The notes under the pieces: model-generated
Databases searched by the model: none
Told to the model about the DNA's origin: nothing
What the model saw: only the letters and a program-made list of their open reading frames with translations
Source: Saprospiraceae bacterium
GTDB lineage: Bacteria > Bacteroidota > Bacteroidia > Chitinophagales > Saprospiraceae
Direction of reading: 5' to 3'
Length of the DNA stretch: 64,000 nt
Assembly (NCBI GenBank): GCA_013360405.1
Contig: JABWBR010000003.1
Coordinates: 1 to 64,000, forward strand
In this document: positions 46,539 through 55,774 of the stretch, piece after piece
Layout of the letters: each line of letters starts with the position of its first letter
How positions within the stretch are numbered: the first letter of the stretch is position 1
Position numbers and translations under genes: made by a program

Positions 46539-49500
46539 CTATATCTCCGACGGCGCTCCGACTTCCACCCACATGCCCTGCTTGCGGGCGTAGATCGAAT
46601 TATCGTACATAGCTTCGCAGGATACGGCGGGCAGGTAATACCGGCCCTGGTAGGCTGCATTGAGCTGTACGCGGTACACCACCGTTTGTTGTTCGTTCAA
46701 ATCAAAGAAAGTATTCACGCGGTCATCGCGGAAATCGCGGTATTCAGGGCGGTCGCCGGACTGGAAGGCCTGCAACTGGTCCATCCGCGAGTTGACGATC
46801 TCCCAGCCGGAGGGAAAAATCTGGCTAAGGGCCAATTCGCGATAAGGAATGCCCCGCACGCCCGGATGGGTCACCTTCACTTCGGCGACAAAATCGGTGC
46901 CCTGGGCAATCGTGGTGGGATTGATCGTTTTGCCTTGCATATCGAAGTAAGCCACGGCCACGTCGAGTTGGTTGGCGCCGCTCTTGTCCTGTCCGGCGGT
47001 AGGCTGGCCACGCTGGATGACCCGGGCGTAGAGTACGCCACCGTTGCCGTTTTTCACCATTACTTTTTTCTCGCTGCCGTTCATGGGTACATTGATTTGC
47101 ATGACCGGTGTATTCGAGCCGGCGTTGACGCTTTGTCCGCCATTGATCTGGTAGACAAACTGAACTTTTTTACTTACATCAGAATCACCCACAAACTTGC
47201 CAATGGCCAGCAGGGAGAAAGAAACCGTCTGGGTGCTATACCAGTTGCCTCCGCTGAGTTGCTCGGATATATATTTTACCATCTCTGCGGCGTTGGATTT
47301 GTCGCCGAGCAGCAACAAGGTTTCAAGGATCATCGCCCGGTCGCGAAGGTCGGAGCCGTAGGTGTACGAGAGTTCGGTATAAGGCTTAGGCGTTTTGCTT
47401 ACATTGGCAATAATGCTCTTTGCTACCTCGGGTTTACCAGCCACGGCATAAGCGGCGGCTAGTCGCCATTTAGCGGCGGAGCTCAAGCCTTTGTGCTCGC
47501 GCAGGCGGTTCATGCCGGCCATGTCGGCTTCTTTGGCCAGTGCCAGGGTGTACAGGCGGTAGGCCTGGATAAGTTCGTAGCTGTCTTCGGGATAATACCC
47601 GTATTCGCGCAGTTGCGGATCCCACAACCTCGATGATTTTTTCTGGAAATCTATCCAGCGCTCCAGCATGGCTGGGGGCACGGTATACCCCAGCGCTTTG
47701 GCTTCGAGCAGGAAGTGGCCTGCGTAGGTGGTCGTCCACTGATCAGGACCTGTTTGGCCGGGCCAGTAAGCAAAGCCGCCCTGGGAAGTCTGGAACTGCT
47801 TAAGCCGGTCAATGGTAGCTTTGATATGTTTGGGCACACGCTGCTTTTGGTCCTCATTGAGCTCGAGCAACTTGCTCACGTACAACTGCGGAAAGCCGCC
47901 CGATAGGGTTTGTTCGAGACAGCCATAGGGATATTGCAGCAGGTAGTCGAGGTGTTCGCCGAGGTTAATCGGCGGGATGCCCGATACTTCGAGAGTCACC
48001 TTGTTGGTGCCCGGCATGCCCAGCGGTTTGATAGTCGGCGACCAGGTTTCGCCGGAGGCCAGTACTTTGGAGACAACCTCCGTCACGTAGGGGTTCGGGT
48101 TGCGCACTTCGAGCGTGATCTCTTGCGAAGCTTTTTCGCCGGCGCCTTCCGCTATCACCGTAAACTTGGCAACGCCTACTTTTTCGGCCACTTGCAGGTC
48201 GAAGTAAGCCATCTTATCGCCGGGAGCGGAGAAATTGAGCGTCTGTGAACTTTGTCCGTTGATTTTCACCAGGCCGCTGTTTTCTTTTACCGAAACCGTA
48301 GCGCTTTTCACCTTGGCTTCCATGGCAAAAACATTAACAGGCAGTTTGAGCGATTCGCCCGGGCTCAAGACGCGTGGCAGCGTGGCCAGCACCATGAGCG
48401 GCTTGCGTACGGGCGTGGTTTTTTCCGCGCTACCGTAAGCGCCTTTGTTGGCTGCTACGACCATCGTGCGCACTGCGCCGACATAATTGGGCAGTTTCAC
48501 CGTATGACGGGCCTTCTGGCCTTTTTGCAGCATAAAAGGCCCGAGGTGGATCACCACAGGTTTAAAGCGGTTGACCTTGTCTTTAGCCGCGCCCCGCACC
48601 AGTTCGGCATCGCCGCCGATGCTGAGGATGCGCTCCAACTCTGCGCCGTAGGCGCCCAACACCTGGTCGTATACGTCCCAGGTGCGCACGCCGAGGGCTT
48701 CGCGGGCGTAGAAGGCATCCCAAGGGTTGGGGGTTTTAAAGCGGGTCAGTCCGAGCAATCCCTCATCGACGATAGCCACCGTGTAGGCCATCGCCTGGCC
48801 TTTTTCTTCCGACACCTCCACCGTCACGCTTTGTTCGGGTTGGAGTACCTCGGGCATGGCGATTTTGGGCGCCAGGCGGGTAGCGGGGTCTTCTACATGG
48901 ACGGGGATAACGCCGTACAACCTGATGGGCAGGTCGTTTTTAACTTGCGCGTGCGGCTGTATAAGGGATACGTGTGCGTATATCGTAGGCGCCATATCGG
49001 CGGTAGCGGTAAACGTAATCGTATTATCGCCTGCTTTGGCGTCTTTCCAGAATGATTGCAGCACTTTGGTACCGTTTTCGAGGGTAAGCAATACACGGCC
49101 TGCCTCGCCTGTCGGCACTGTCAGCGAGACGGTTTCTCCCACGTTGTATTTCTTTTTATCGGCGGCGAAATTGATCATAGCCGCAGCTTCGCGGTTCTGG
49201 TCGTCATCTTCGAACCAGGGATAACCGGAGTAGAAGTAATCGCCGGTGCAGTGGCCGCTTTCGGTATCGCAAACGCGCACCATGTAGCGGCCCCATTCTT
49301 TGATATTGATATTCCACTTGGCTTCGCCCTGCCCGTTGGTCACCACGTCTTTGGTCTCGAGGGCGTCGTAGTGGTTGCCGGTGTTATAGCGGGTCACATC
49401 GTCGTAGCCCGAATCCCACCACCAACGCCATTCCACGCGGTACAGGCCTACTTTGAGCGAGCGACCCGACATAGGTTTGCCTGTGACGTCGAGGGCGACA

Positions 49501-52163
49501 AAGCCCAGGTCGGCATTTTTATTCAGATCCACCCGTTTTTCGCCGTAGCGATTCTGGGGTACGTCGACCCCGGCGTATACATTGTAGGGATGGTAAGGCA
49601 CCGTCACATTATCCGAACTAAAATCGCCGCCGCGCTCAAAAATACGGGTTTTGAATGCGGCAAGCACTTTGCCGGGCGCCTGTTGATTATTGAGCAATTC
49701 GAGTTTGAGCGGCGCTGTGCCGTTGCCGTCGAGTTGGCTGTCGTATACCGTGCGGGCTTCGGTTTCTTCCATGCGGCGGGCGGGGTCGTCGAAGACAAAA
49801 CCGCCATATTTCGGGAAAGTCGTTTTCGTCGGTTTGAGCTGTACTTCCACCTTGGCGCGCAGATTGGCCGCCGGGGCGCCGTGCAGCCAATTGGCTTTCA
49901 AAGTCGTTTTGATGGGTTCGTCGGCGGCGCTGAGATATTCTTTGCCAAAATCCAGTTGGATATTGATGCGGTTGGGTTTGATAGTCTCTACCTTAATGGT
50001 GCGTTCGAAATTAGCCCCACCGGCTTTAACCTTGGCCATCCAATTGCCCGTAGGGGCGTCGCTGCGGGTAGCAAAATGGAGTGGATAGACATTATTGATC
50101 TGGTTCAGTACCGTGCGTTTTTCCTGTAATTGTCCGCGCGGGTCGTACAATTCAAACGAAATCGGGTAATTAGCCGGCAAGCGTTGGGTGCGGTCTTCCA
50201 GGATAAAATTCAGGAATACAGAATCGCCGGGGCGCCATACGCCGCGTTCTCCATAGAGAAATCCTTTGAGCCCTTTTTGGGTCACCTGTCCGTCCACGTC
50301 AAAGCGGCTCAGCGACAGCGAGTTGCCGTCGCCCATGCGGAGGTAGCCTTTTTCGGTACCCTGTTTGGCCACCACTACAAAAGGTTTGCGCGACATAGAC
50401 ACCGAAGCGATACCGTTGGCGTCTGTTTTGGCTTGGGTAAGAAGTTGTTGCTGAAAGTCGTAAAACTGCAGATCGGCGCCCGAAATGGGTTTGGCCGTGC
50501 GCAAATCGGCTACGACCACCATATAACTATTGTCGTTGCCGCCTTTGGCAATAATGCCGAGATTGGAGGCCACCACATTGCGCTGTACGAAGCGCTCGGA
50601 GTTGTAATAAGCTGAATAGCAGGGATCTTCGCGTTGTTCCCACTGGTAGTCTTCGTAATAGCCATCGGGGCCGTACCAGTAGTCCATAATCGTGCGGAGT
50701 TCGCCATCTTCATCTTTTGGGAAATCATCCGTAGCGGTTAGCGCATCTTCTTCCTGCTGGGCGCCTACATTGCCGGCGCTGCAGCGGTAAAGCGAATAAG
50801 AAGGCCTAAAGCCAATCCTTATCTGGTAGATCGCATCGGGATCCTGGGAGATCATCTTGCTCAGATCGAGGGCGTAGCGGGTCCATTCGGCGGTGCGGGC
50901 ATTGGGGTTGAGCGACTGCAGCGATACTTTGCGCTGGAGCACCACGCGGCCTACGCGGTACAAGTCGTAGCCACTTTGGTCGAGTTCGTTGGTTTGGAGA
51001 AATTGGAGTATATTATTATTAAAAATTTTAAAAACCTCCACATCTACAGCGTTAAGTCCCACTGCTTCGAATGGGAAAATCAGTCCATTCGAATTAGGCA
51101 TAATCACGCCGCGGCCGACCAGGCGAACCTGAGGTTTGACATCTTCTAGCGTCACACTCCACTCGCTGGCTTGTTTCATCTGCCGGTCGGCGGTATTGCG
51201 CACTCCTATATTGACAAACACGCGGTGTTCGCCGCTCAGTTTTTCAGAAGGATAAATGCGCAATTGCTGGCCGTCGATCAAAAAGCGCAGGTTACCGGCA
51301 TAGTTGGCCAGCGTAACGAGTCCGTCGAGCGTTTGCGATTCCTTCAGCGGGTCGGAAAAATGGAGCAGGATATATTGGTCTTCGCCCTGCTCTACGCGGG
51401 CGTCGGTTACTTTAAAATTGCTAAGCGAGGGCACCTCCACCTTTTCGTTGCCTTTGAGGCTAAGTCCGATGGGCGAGCCGTTCCAACTCAGCGACATTTC
51501 TCCGTCCTTATCGCCGCGGGCTACGCCACGTACAAGAAAATCGTGTTGGAGGCCGTCGCCGGTATGCGTCCAGTCGATCGACAGGTTTTTGCCCTGCTGG
51601 TCGGCTTTAAGCAGTTGCTCGACCTCTTCTGCCGTGGCAACGTCTGCGGTAAAGAGCGAGCCTTTGAGTTCTTGTTTGGACAACTCTTTAGGGTTGGCGG
51701 CAAACAGGCCGTCAATTTTAACTTCAAAATGCTGATCGCGCGTGCGAAAATCGAATTCGAATACGGCGGCTTCGGCGGGTACGTTGTCAAATAGCGCGTT
51801 GAGCTTCACGCTGCCCGCATAAGTCGTGCTGGACGAGAGGGGGCCCTGGGGGTCGAAGCGCAGCGTTTGGGGGTCTTCCCAGGTGAGTACGCCTTTAGCC
51901 GAGGGCGACAGGGTGAGCAGTGAAGCGTCGGCGGCTTCACCGGCTTTGTCGGCGGCCACTACCGGCGATACAAAGCGAATACGCACGGGCGCTGCTTTGG
52001 ATACGATACCTGAAGTGTGCGCGTACACGTACGCGCTCACGCTATCGGGCATCTTTTTGGCGCGCACATCGCTTTTACACGAATAAATACCAAAAGAAAT
52101 AGCGGTAGCCAGCAGGGCCAATACGGCCGTTTTGCTGAGCGAATGGAAGTTAACAAAACGCAT
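46539..52163 (-). CDS. Alpha-2-macroglobulin family lipoprotein
   Basis: A 1874-residue exported protein trap. The signal ends at lipobox Cys29 (FGIYSCKSD). MG-type beta domains fill the N-terminal two thirds, with the macroglobulin signature around GFLYGERGVWRPGDSVFLNF. The bait-like region follows, and the thioester motif is intact as YGCLEQT (Cys1415). A helical thioester domain (KALGYTVPPAMLERWIDF, YTYGSDLRDRAMILETLLLLGD) and receptor-type ending complete it. Bacterial members inhibit proteases of predators or hosts. The usual pbpC partner is not adjacent. Convergent with vanW. Confidence 0.93.
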   Translation of the reverse strand: MRFVNFHSLSKTAVLALLATAISFGIYSCKSDVRAKKMPDSVSAYVYAHTSGIVSKAAPVRIRFVSPVVAADKAGEAADASLLTLSPSAKGVLTWEDPQTLRFDPQGPLSSSTTYAGSVKLNALFDNVPAEAAVFEFDFRTRDQHFEVKIDGLFAANPKELSKQELKGSLFTADVATAEEVEQLLKADQQGKNLSIDWTHTGDGLQHDFLVRGVARGDKDGEMSLSWNGSPIGLSLKGNEKVEVPSLSNFKVTDARVEQGEDQYILLHFSDPLKESQTLDGLVTLANYAGNLRFLIDGQQLRIYPSEKLSGEHRVFVNIGVRNTADRQMKQASEWSVTLEDVKPQVRLVGRGVIMPNSNGLIFPFEAVGLNAVDVEVFKIFNNNILQFLQTNELDQSGYDLYRVGRVVLQRKVSLQSLNPNARTAEWTRYALDLSKMISQDPDAIYQIRIGFRPSYSLYRCSAGNVGAQQEEDALTATDDFPKDEDGELRTIMDYWYGPDGYYEDYQWEQREDPCYSAYYNSERFVQRNVVASNLGIIAKGGNDNSYMVVVADLRTAKPISGADLQFYDFQQQLLTQAKTDANGIASVSMSRKPFVVVAKQGTEKGYLRMGDGNSLSLSRFDVDGQVTQKGLKGFLYGERGVWRPGDSVFLNFILEDRTQRLPANYPISFELYDPRGQLQEKRTVLNQINNVYPLHFATRSDAPTGNWMAKVKAGGANFERTIKVETIKPNRINIQLDFGKEYLSAADEPIKTTLKANWLHGAPAANLRAKVEVQLKPTKTTFPKYGGFVFDDPARRMEETEARTVYDSQLDGNGTAPLKLELLNNQQAPGKVLAAFKTRIFERGGDFSSDNVTVPYHPYNVYAGVDVPQNRYGEKRVDLNKNADLGFVALDVTGKPMSGRSLKVGLYRVEWRWWWDSGYDDVTRYNTGNHYDALETKDVVTNGQGEAKWNINIKEWGRYMVRVCDTESGHCTGDYFYSGYPWFEDDDQNREAAAMINFAADKKKYNVGETVSLTVPTGEAGRVLLTLENGTKVLQSFWKDAKAGDNTITFTATADMAPTIYAHVSLIQPHAQVKNDLPIRLYGVIPVHVEDPATRLAPKIAMPEVLQPEQSVTVEVSEEKGQAMAYTVAIVDEGLLGLTRFKTPNPWDAFYAREALGVRTWDVYDQVLGAYGAELERILSIGGDAELVRGAAKDKVNRFKPVVIHLGPFMLQKGQKARHTVKLPNYVGAVRTMVVAANKGAYGSAEKTTPVRKPLMVLATLPRVLSPGESLKLPVNVFAMEAKVKSATVSVKENSGLVKINGQSSQTLNFSAPGDKMAYFDLQVAEKVGVAKFTVIAEGAGEKASQEITLEVRNPNPYVTEVVSKVLASGETWSPTIKPLGMPGTNKVTLEVSGIPPINLGEHLDYLLQYPYGCLEQTLSGGFPQLYVSKLLELNEDQKQRVPKHIKATIDRLKQFQTSQGGFAYWPGQTGPDQWTTTYAGHFLLEAKALGYTVPPAMLERWIDFQKKSSRLWDPQLREYGYYPEDSYELIQAYRLYTLALAKEADMAGMNRLREHKGLSSAAKWRLAAAYAVAGKPEVAKSIIANVSKTPKPYTELSYTYGSDLRDRAMILETLLLLGDKSNAAEMVKYISEQLSGGNWYSTQTVSFSLLAIGKFVGDSDVSKKVQFVYQINGGQSVNAGSNTPVMQINVPMNGSEKKVMVKNGNGGVLYARVIQRGQPTAGQDKSGANQLDVAVAYFDMQGKTINPTTIAQGTDFVAEVKVTHPGVRGIPYRELALSQIFPSGWEIVNSRMDQLQAFQSGDRPEYRDFRDDRVNTFFDLNEQQTVVYRVQLNAAYQGRYYLPAVSCEAMYDNSIYARKQGMWVEVGAPSEI

Positions 52164-52726
52164 GGGGATGTGGATTTACGTAGGGTTTGAAATGCTCCTC
52201 CGGCAGGCTTCTATTGCACAACATGCACAACATACAGTCACCGAATGACTGACGTCGAAGGTAGGAAATTTATTGTTTAAACCTGAAAAAAAATGAGGTA
52301 GGTTGTGGGTTGTGGGTTAGCTGTATGTTTAGCAAACTAAACCCTATCGCTAAACTGCGAATGCATTAAGAAAGAAAAGAAGAAAGCCACACAAGTAGCA
52401 GGGAGATTTTGGCCCCCAGATAAACAGGATTAAGGCGGCTATTGTGGTTCTGTAATCCCCTTGTCCCAATTGGGAACTCCCCGAAAGGAGCTGAGGCCCG
52501 CCATAGTCACTCGAAGTCCAACCTTTATTGTTAAAATGTTGAGGCAAAAACTATTTGGTACTTGCGTGGCTTTACTACAACGATTCTTAAATCGTTATGC
52601 ATGCAATATAAGCGTTTTTTTTAAATTTGAAATAGATACCGGGGAGTTTAACATGTGTTAAATTCAGTAGTTAGCACTTAGCACTCAGCAGTCAGCTGCT
52701 AAGACCTGACAGCGGAGTGCTAACTG
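52164..52726. other. 563-bp gene-free gap with a MITE-like element
   Basis: Near the alpha-2-macroglobulin start are a -7-like box TACCTTCG (minus strand, 52256-52263) and a 6-bp inverted repeat CAGTCA / TGACTG (52234-52250). The middle holds a possible miniature inverted-repeat element (52383-52573). The right end holds class F words (52665-52729). Open frames of 65-66 codons on both strands within 52350-52661 show no recognisable domains and I do not call them genes. Confidence 0.5.
52383..52573. mobile_element. MITE-like element with outward inverted repeats
   Basis: ACTTGTGTGGCTTT on the minus strand (52396-52383) and ACTTGCGTGGCTTT on the plus strand (52560-52573) face outward and match in 13 of 14 bases. 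Outside both copies lie TTCTTAA and ATGCAT-like bases. The right side has a perfect 7-bp stem AACGATT / AATCGTT. The ~160-bp interior encodes nothing recognised. It could be a miniature transposon, an IS relict or a structured RNA. Confidence 0.4.
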
Positions 52727-52729
52727 CTA
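52665..52729 (-). repeat. Word-repeat palindrome F1 (7-nt words, AGCNNTN class)
   Basis: AGTAGTT, AGCACTT, AGCACTC, AGCAGTC at 7-nt steps, then GAGTGCT, AACTGCT on the other arm. The methyltransferase TAG stop (52727-52729) lies inside the first word. It shares the class with F2. Confidence 0.8.
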
Positions 52730-53560
52730 AAAAACTCCTACCCGCCAGGGCTTGTGGCGATAGCGTATGAGACTGCAATGCGTTTTTTCAAGATGTCCAT
52801 TGCGAAAAAACAACAGGCCGATATCAAACAGATCGATGCTATGGCTTACCTCTGGAATCGCCTGTAGGTGCCGCCAGGCGCGGTTCATTTCTGCCGACCA
52901 GTGTATGTCGGCTATCGCAAATACGCTGTTTTCGTGGGCATAGGGCAGACATTGCCATACGTATTCAATGGTGGGTTCGTAGCGGTGATCCCCGTCGATA
53001 AAGAGATAGTCGAGCTGTTGAAGCGAGGGAAGATTGGTGGCCAGCGCATGAGAAAATGAGTCGTGCAGGACTTCCACCTGCGGCAACTGGGCCAAACCCA
53101 ACGTGCGACGGGCGAGGGCGGCCAATTCGGCGTGACCTTCTACCGTAACGAAGCGGGCCTGCGGCGCTGCGGCCGATTGGTATACCGCCGATAGGCCCAA
53201 CGAAGTACCCAGTTCGAGCATGGTAGCCGGTTTGAGCCAGTTGACCAGTCGGAAGAGCATTTCGCCGGGAGCCGGGCTAATGGCATTGTACTTCGCAATG
53301 TCGCTTATTGGGCGCCGGGAGCCCGACCATACTTTTGAAGGGGCCCCTATATCCTGGATTGTAACGGGCGTAGCGTCTTTGGCAAATATTTGGCGCAAGC
53401 CTCTAACCAATTCGAAGGCATAAAACCGGCGCCGGTCTTCTACTACCGCCTGCGCCAATTCGGTCAGAAAGGGGGATTGTAAGTTGTAGATAGTTTTTGC
53501 ACGGCAATAAAAGGCAAGCCATTGCCAGGTATAATGCAGTAAAAAAACGAATCGCCGCAT
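52727..53560 (-). CDS. Class I SAM-dependent methyltransferase
   Basis: A 277-residue methyltransferase. After an N-terminal region (about 1-105) comes a Rossmann-type SAM domain with MLELGTSLGLSAVYQ (motif I), FVTVEGHAEL (motif post I), LDYLFIDGDHRYEPTIEYV and AIADIHWSAEM. It resembles O-methyltransferases of the catechol/caffeoyl-CoA type in the core, but without a metal-site set I can confirm. It lies 13 bp after waaA on the same strand, so a role in envelope modification is possible. Confidence 0.85.
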   Translation of the reverse strand: MRRFVFLLHYTWQWLAFYCRAKTIYNLQSPFLTELAQAVVEDRRRFYAFELVRGLRQIFAKDATPVTIQDIGAPSKVWSGSRRPISDIAKYNAISPAPGEMLFRLVNWLKPATMLELGTSLGLSAVYQSAAAPQARFVTVEGHAELAALARRTLGLAQLPQVEVLHDSFSHALATNLPSLQQLDYLFIDGDHRYEPTIEYVWQCLPYAHENSVFAIADIHWSAEMNRAWRHLQAIPEVSHSIDLFDIGLLFFRNGHLEKTHCSLIRYRHKPWRVGVF

Positions 53561-53573
53561 ACGTAGCTTGTTG

Positions 53574-54851
53574 TTATCGCTGTGTCAACCACCCTGAGTT
53601 TGCCAGGTAACTCATTATTCGGGCTGTAGCGCCCTGCATTTGGTGCAGATAGTCGCGTATTTCCGCCGAAGCTTGCCGGCGGGCTTCTTCCCGTAGCAAG
53701 TGCTGAAAAGACCTTTGCAACTCATCGGCGGACGATACAGCGAAAAAGCCGCCATGTGCCACAAGATAAACCGCTTCTTCAAATTTTCCATACCGGGGGC
53801 CTAATATGACGGGTAGGCCGAACGCCGCCGGCTCGAGCGTATTGTGGATGCCGTGGCCGAAACCGCCGCCGATATAGGCCAAACGGCCGTATTGGTAAAG
53901 GTGGGCCAACATGCCTATGTTGTCAATGATCAATATGCGGGCAGCAGTTGGAGCCGGTGTTTGTGCATATTGCGAATAACGCACAGCGCCGATGGTAACA
54001 TCTTTTTCCAGCGCAGCGATATGATTTTCCGAGATTTCGTGGGGTGCGATAATTACTTTCCAATCGGGCGGCAATTGCGTATTGATAAAAGGCAGCAGCA
54101 GCGCTTCGTCCTGCGGCCAGGTACTGCCGCAAACCCACACTGGCGCATTTCCGGCAAATATTTCGACCGCCTCGTAACCAGGAGGTTGAACGGCAATTTG
54201 CATCACCCGGTCTACACGGGTATCGCCGGCTACTTCCACCTGGGCTACGCCGGCTTTTCGAAGCAGGGCAGCCGAAACCTCGTTTTGTGCAAAAATACGG
54301 CTATACCCCATCAATAGTCGGCGAAAAGGCTCGCCGTACCACTTGAAAAATAGCTGCCCGGGACGAAACAGAGCGGCAACCAGGATAACGGGGATTTGCG
54401 CCTGAAAAAGCGCTTGCAGGTGGTGGTACCAGAATTCGTATTTTACAAAAACAACCAAACTGGGCTGTAGTATTTTTGCAAAAAGTAAAGCATTGCGGCG
54501 TGTATCGAGCGGCATATAACACACCACATCAGCATAGGCATAATTTTGACGGATCTGGTAGCCTGATGGCGAATAAAAGGTAAGCACGATAGCCAGGTTC
54601 GGGTATTGTGCGCGCAGCGCCTCGATGAGCGGCCTGCCCTGCTCGAATTCACCCAGCGAAGCGCAGTGGACCCACACGATGGGCTTGCCGGCTTCGTGCA
54701 GGGGGTTCACCGCCTGTTGCAGGCGTTCGGGCCAGTTTTTCCGGCCCTGTATCCACAGTTTTGCTTTTGTGTTAAATATAGCGGCAAGGGCAATGACTAA
54801 TCCGTACAGCCCAACTACAAACGAATATCCCCAAATTACTATTAACTGCAT
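53574..54851 (-). CDS. waaA: 3-deoxy-D-manno-octulosonic acid (Kdo) transferase
   Basis: Adds Kdo to lipid A in the LPS inner core. The 425-residue GT30 enzyme has an N-terminal membrane anchor (about 5-25) and an acceptor domain with VWVHCASLGEFEQGRPLIEAL (Glu of SLGEFEQG is catalytic), followed by the donor domain (WVCGSTWPQDEALLL, IIAPHEISENHI, YIGGGFGHGIHNTLEPAAFGLPVILGPRYGKFEEA). All expected blocks are present. The outer-membrane barrel gene lies upstream, with repeat B5 between them; the methyltransferase lies downstream. Confidence 0.96.
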   Translation of the reverse strand: MQLIVIWGYSFVVGLYGLVIALAAIFNTKAKLWIQGRKNWPERLQQAVNPLHEAGKPIVWVHCASLGEFEQGRPLIEALRAQYPNLAIVLTFYSPSGYQIRQNYAYADVVCYMPLDTRRNALLFAKILQPSLVVFVKYEFWYHHLQALFQAQIPVILVAALFRPGQLFFKWYGEPFRRLLMGYSRIFAQNEVSAALLRKAGVAQVEVAGDTRVDRVMQIAVQPPGYEAVEIFAGNAPVWVCGSTWPQDEALLLPFINTQLPPDWKVIIAPHEISENHIAALEKDVTIGAVRYSQYAQTPAPTAARILIIDNIGMLAHLYQYGRLAYIGGGFGHGIHNTLEPAAFGLPVILGPRYGKFEEAVYLVAHGGFFAVSSADELQRSFQHLLREEARRQASAEIRDYLHQMQGATARIMSYLANSGWLTQR

Positions 54852-54862
54852 TGTACGACTTT

Positions 54863-54931
54863 GTCACCTTATCACCCTGTCACCATCTTCACCGGTGAAC
54901 GGTAAACGTTCACCCTACGTGGTCGTCACCT
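54863..54931 (-). repeat. Word-repeat element B5
   Basis: Read on the minus strand from the upstream gene it begins GGTGACGACCACGTAG, then the perfect stem GGTGAACG / CGTTCACC (54894-54914), then GGTGAC words. It is 36 of 37 bases identical to B3 over 54894-54930. The barrel gene's TAG stop (54930-54932) overlaps the first word. Confidence 0.88.
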
Positions 54932-55685
54932 AATAATACACCTCATCTGCTGCCTGGCCGAAATAAAACGGCAAAATCCAACCCAGTCGGAAACCGAAAA
55001 GGAGATCGAGGCGGTCGGCCTCGTCCTTCTGGCGGGTATCGAAGTCGAAATCGCGGCGGCTGCGGGTAAAGGCCTGCGTAAATTCAAAGCCGGCAAAAAA
55101 GTTGATGCGGCGGTTATTGCTGAGCAGTTGGTAGCCGACAAATTCCTGGAGAGCCAGGCCGTTGGTAAGGCGGTCGTAGCCTTTTTTGTAAGTATCGTTC
55201 AATTGCGGCACGCCGGTCAGGGGGTCGTCCTGGATGCGGATTTTATGCTGAAGCAATCCCGCGCCGACAGTGAACCGGAATCCCGAGCGGGGGTTCAGGC
55301 TTGAAAAAGACACCAGTTTGCCGATATGCAAGCCCATATAATAGCCGCGTTCCTTAAGCTGGATATCGACATAAGAGCGGTCGTTGCCGATGATAGAACC
55401 CTCGGGAGTTCTTAGTCCGGCCAACACATCGGTTTTCACGTCTTGTCCGAAGAGGTATTGCCCCGTCAGGCCGAAAATCCAGTTTTTTTCGCTGGTAAGA
55501 TAATCGAGGCTAAGGCCCACGTTAAAATTGGGCCCGAAGCGATCCACGAGATCGCCGCCGGGCGCCTGTGCGGCGTAGCTGATACCGGGCAGCAAGGCGT
55601 TGCCTTTGTTGAGGCGGCCATCCTGGGCGTTCGCGGTGCAAATCCCGGCAATCAGGGCCAGGCTGAGGAGGTAGAATTTGGGCAT
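54930..55685 (-). CDS. Outer-membrane beta-barrel protein
   Basis: A 251-residue exported protein. The signal peptide MPKFYLLSLALIAGICTANA is clear. The rest consists of alternating aromatic strands (NFNVGLSLDYL, WIFGLTGQYLFG, YYMGLHIGKLVSF, FRFTVGAGLLQ, LFGFRLGWILPFYF) typical of an 8-10-stranded barrel ending in an aromatic residue (EVYY). I do not recognise a named family. It is between the subtilase gene (87 bp upstream) and waaA. Confidence 0.8.
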   Translation of the reverse strand: MPKFYLLSLALIAGICTANAQDGRLNKGNALLPGISYAAQAPGGDLVDRFGPNFNVGLSLDYLTSEKNWIFGLTGQYLFGQDVKTDVLAGLRTPEGSIIGNDRSYVDIQLKERGYYMGLHIGKLVSFSSLNPRSGFRFTVGAGLLQHKIRIQDDPLTGVPQLNDTYKKGYDRLTNGLALQEFVGYQLLSNNRRINFFAGFEFTQAFTRSRRDFDFDTRQKDEADRLDLLFGFRLGWILPFYFGQAADEVYY

Positions 55686-55686
55686 A

Positions 55687-55774
55687 ATTAGCAGTCAGCT
55701 TTCAGCAGTCAGCTATTAGCAATCAGCGGTCGATTTCTATGAACTGACTGCTGACTGCTAAGAGCTGACTGCTA
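55687..55774 (-). repeat. Word-repeat palindrome F2 (7-nt words, AGCNNTC class)
   Basis: AGCAGTC, AGCTTTC, AGCAGTC, AGCTATT, AGCAATC, AGCGGTC at exact 7-nt steps, and CTGACTG / CTGCTAA-type words on the right arm. It fills the whole gap between the subtilase stop (55775) and the barrel start (55685). Confidence 0.9.

Noticed and set aside
52350..52661. Two small open frames (65 and 66 codons) on opposite strands
   Set aside because: No domain, no promoter, and they overlap the MITE-like element; treated as chance frames.
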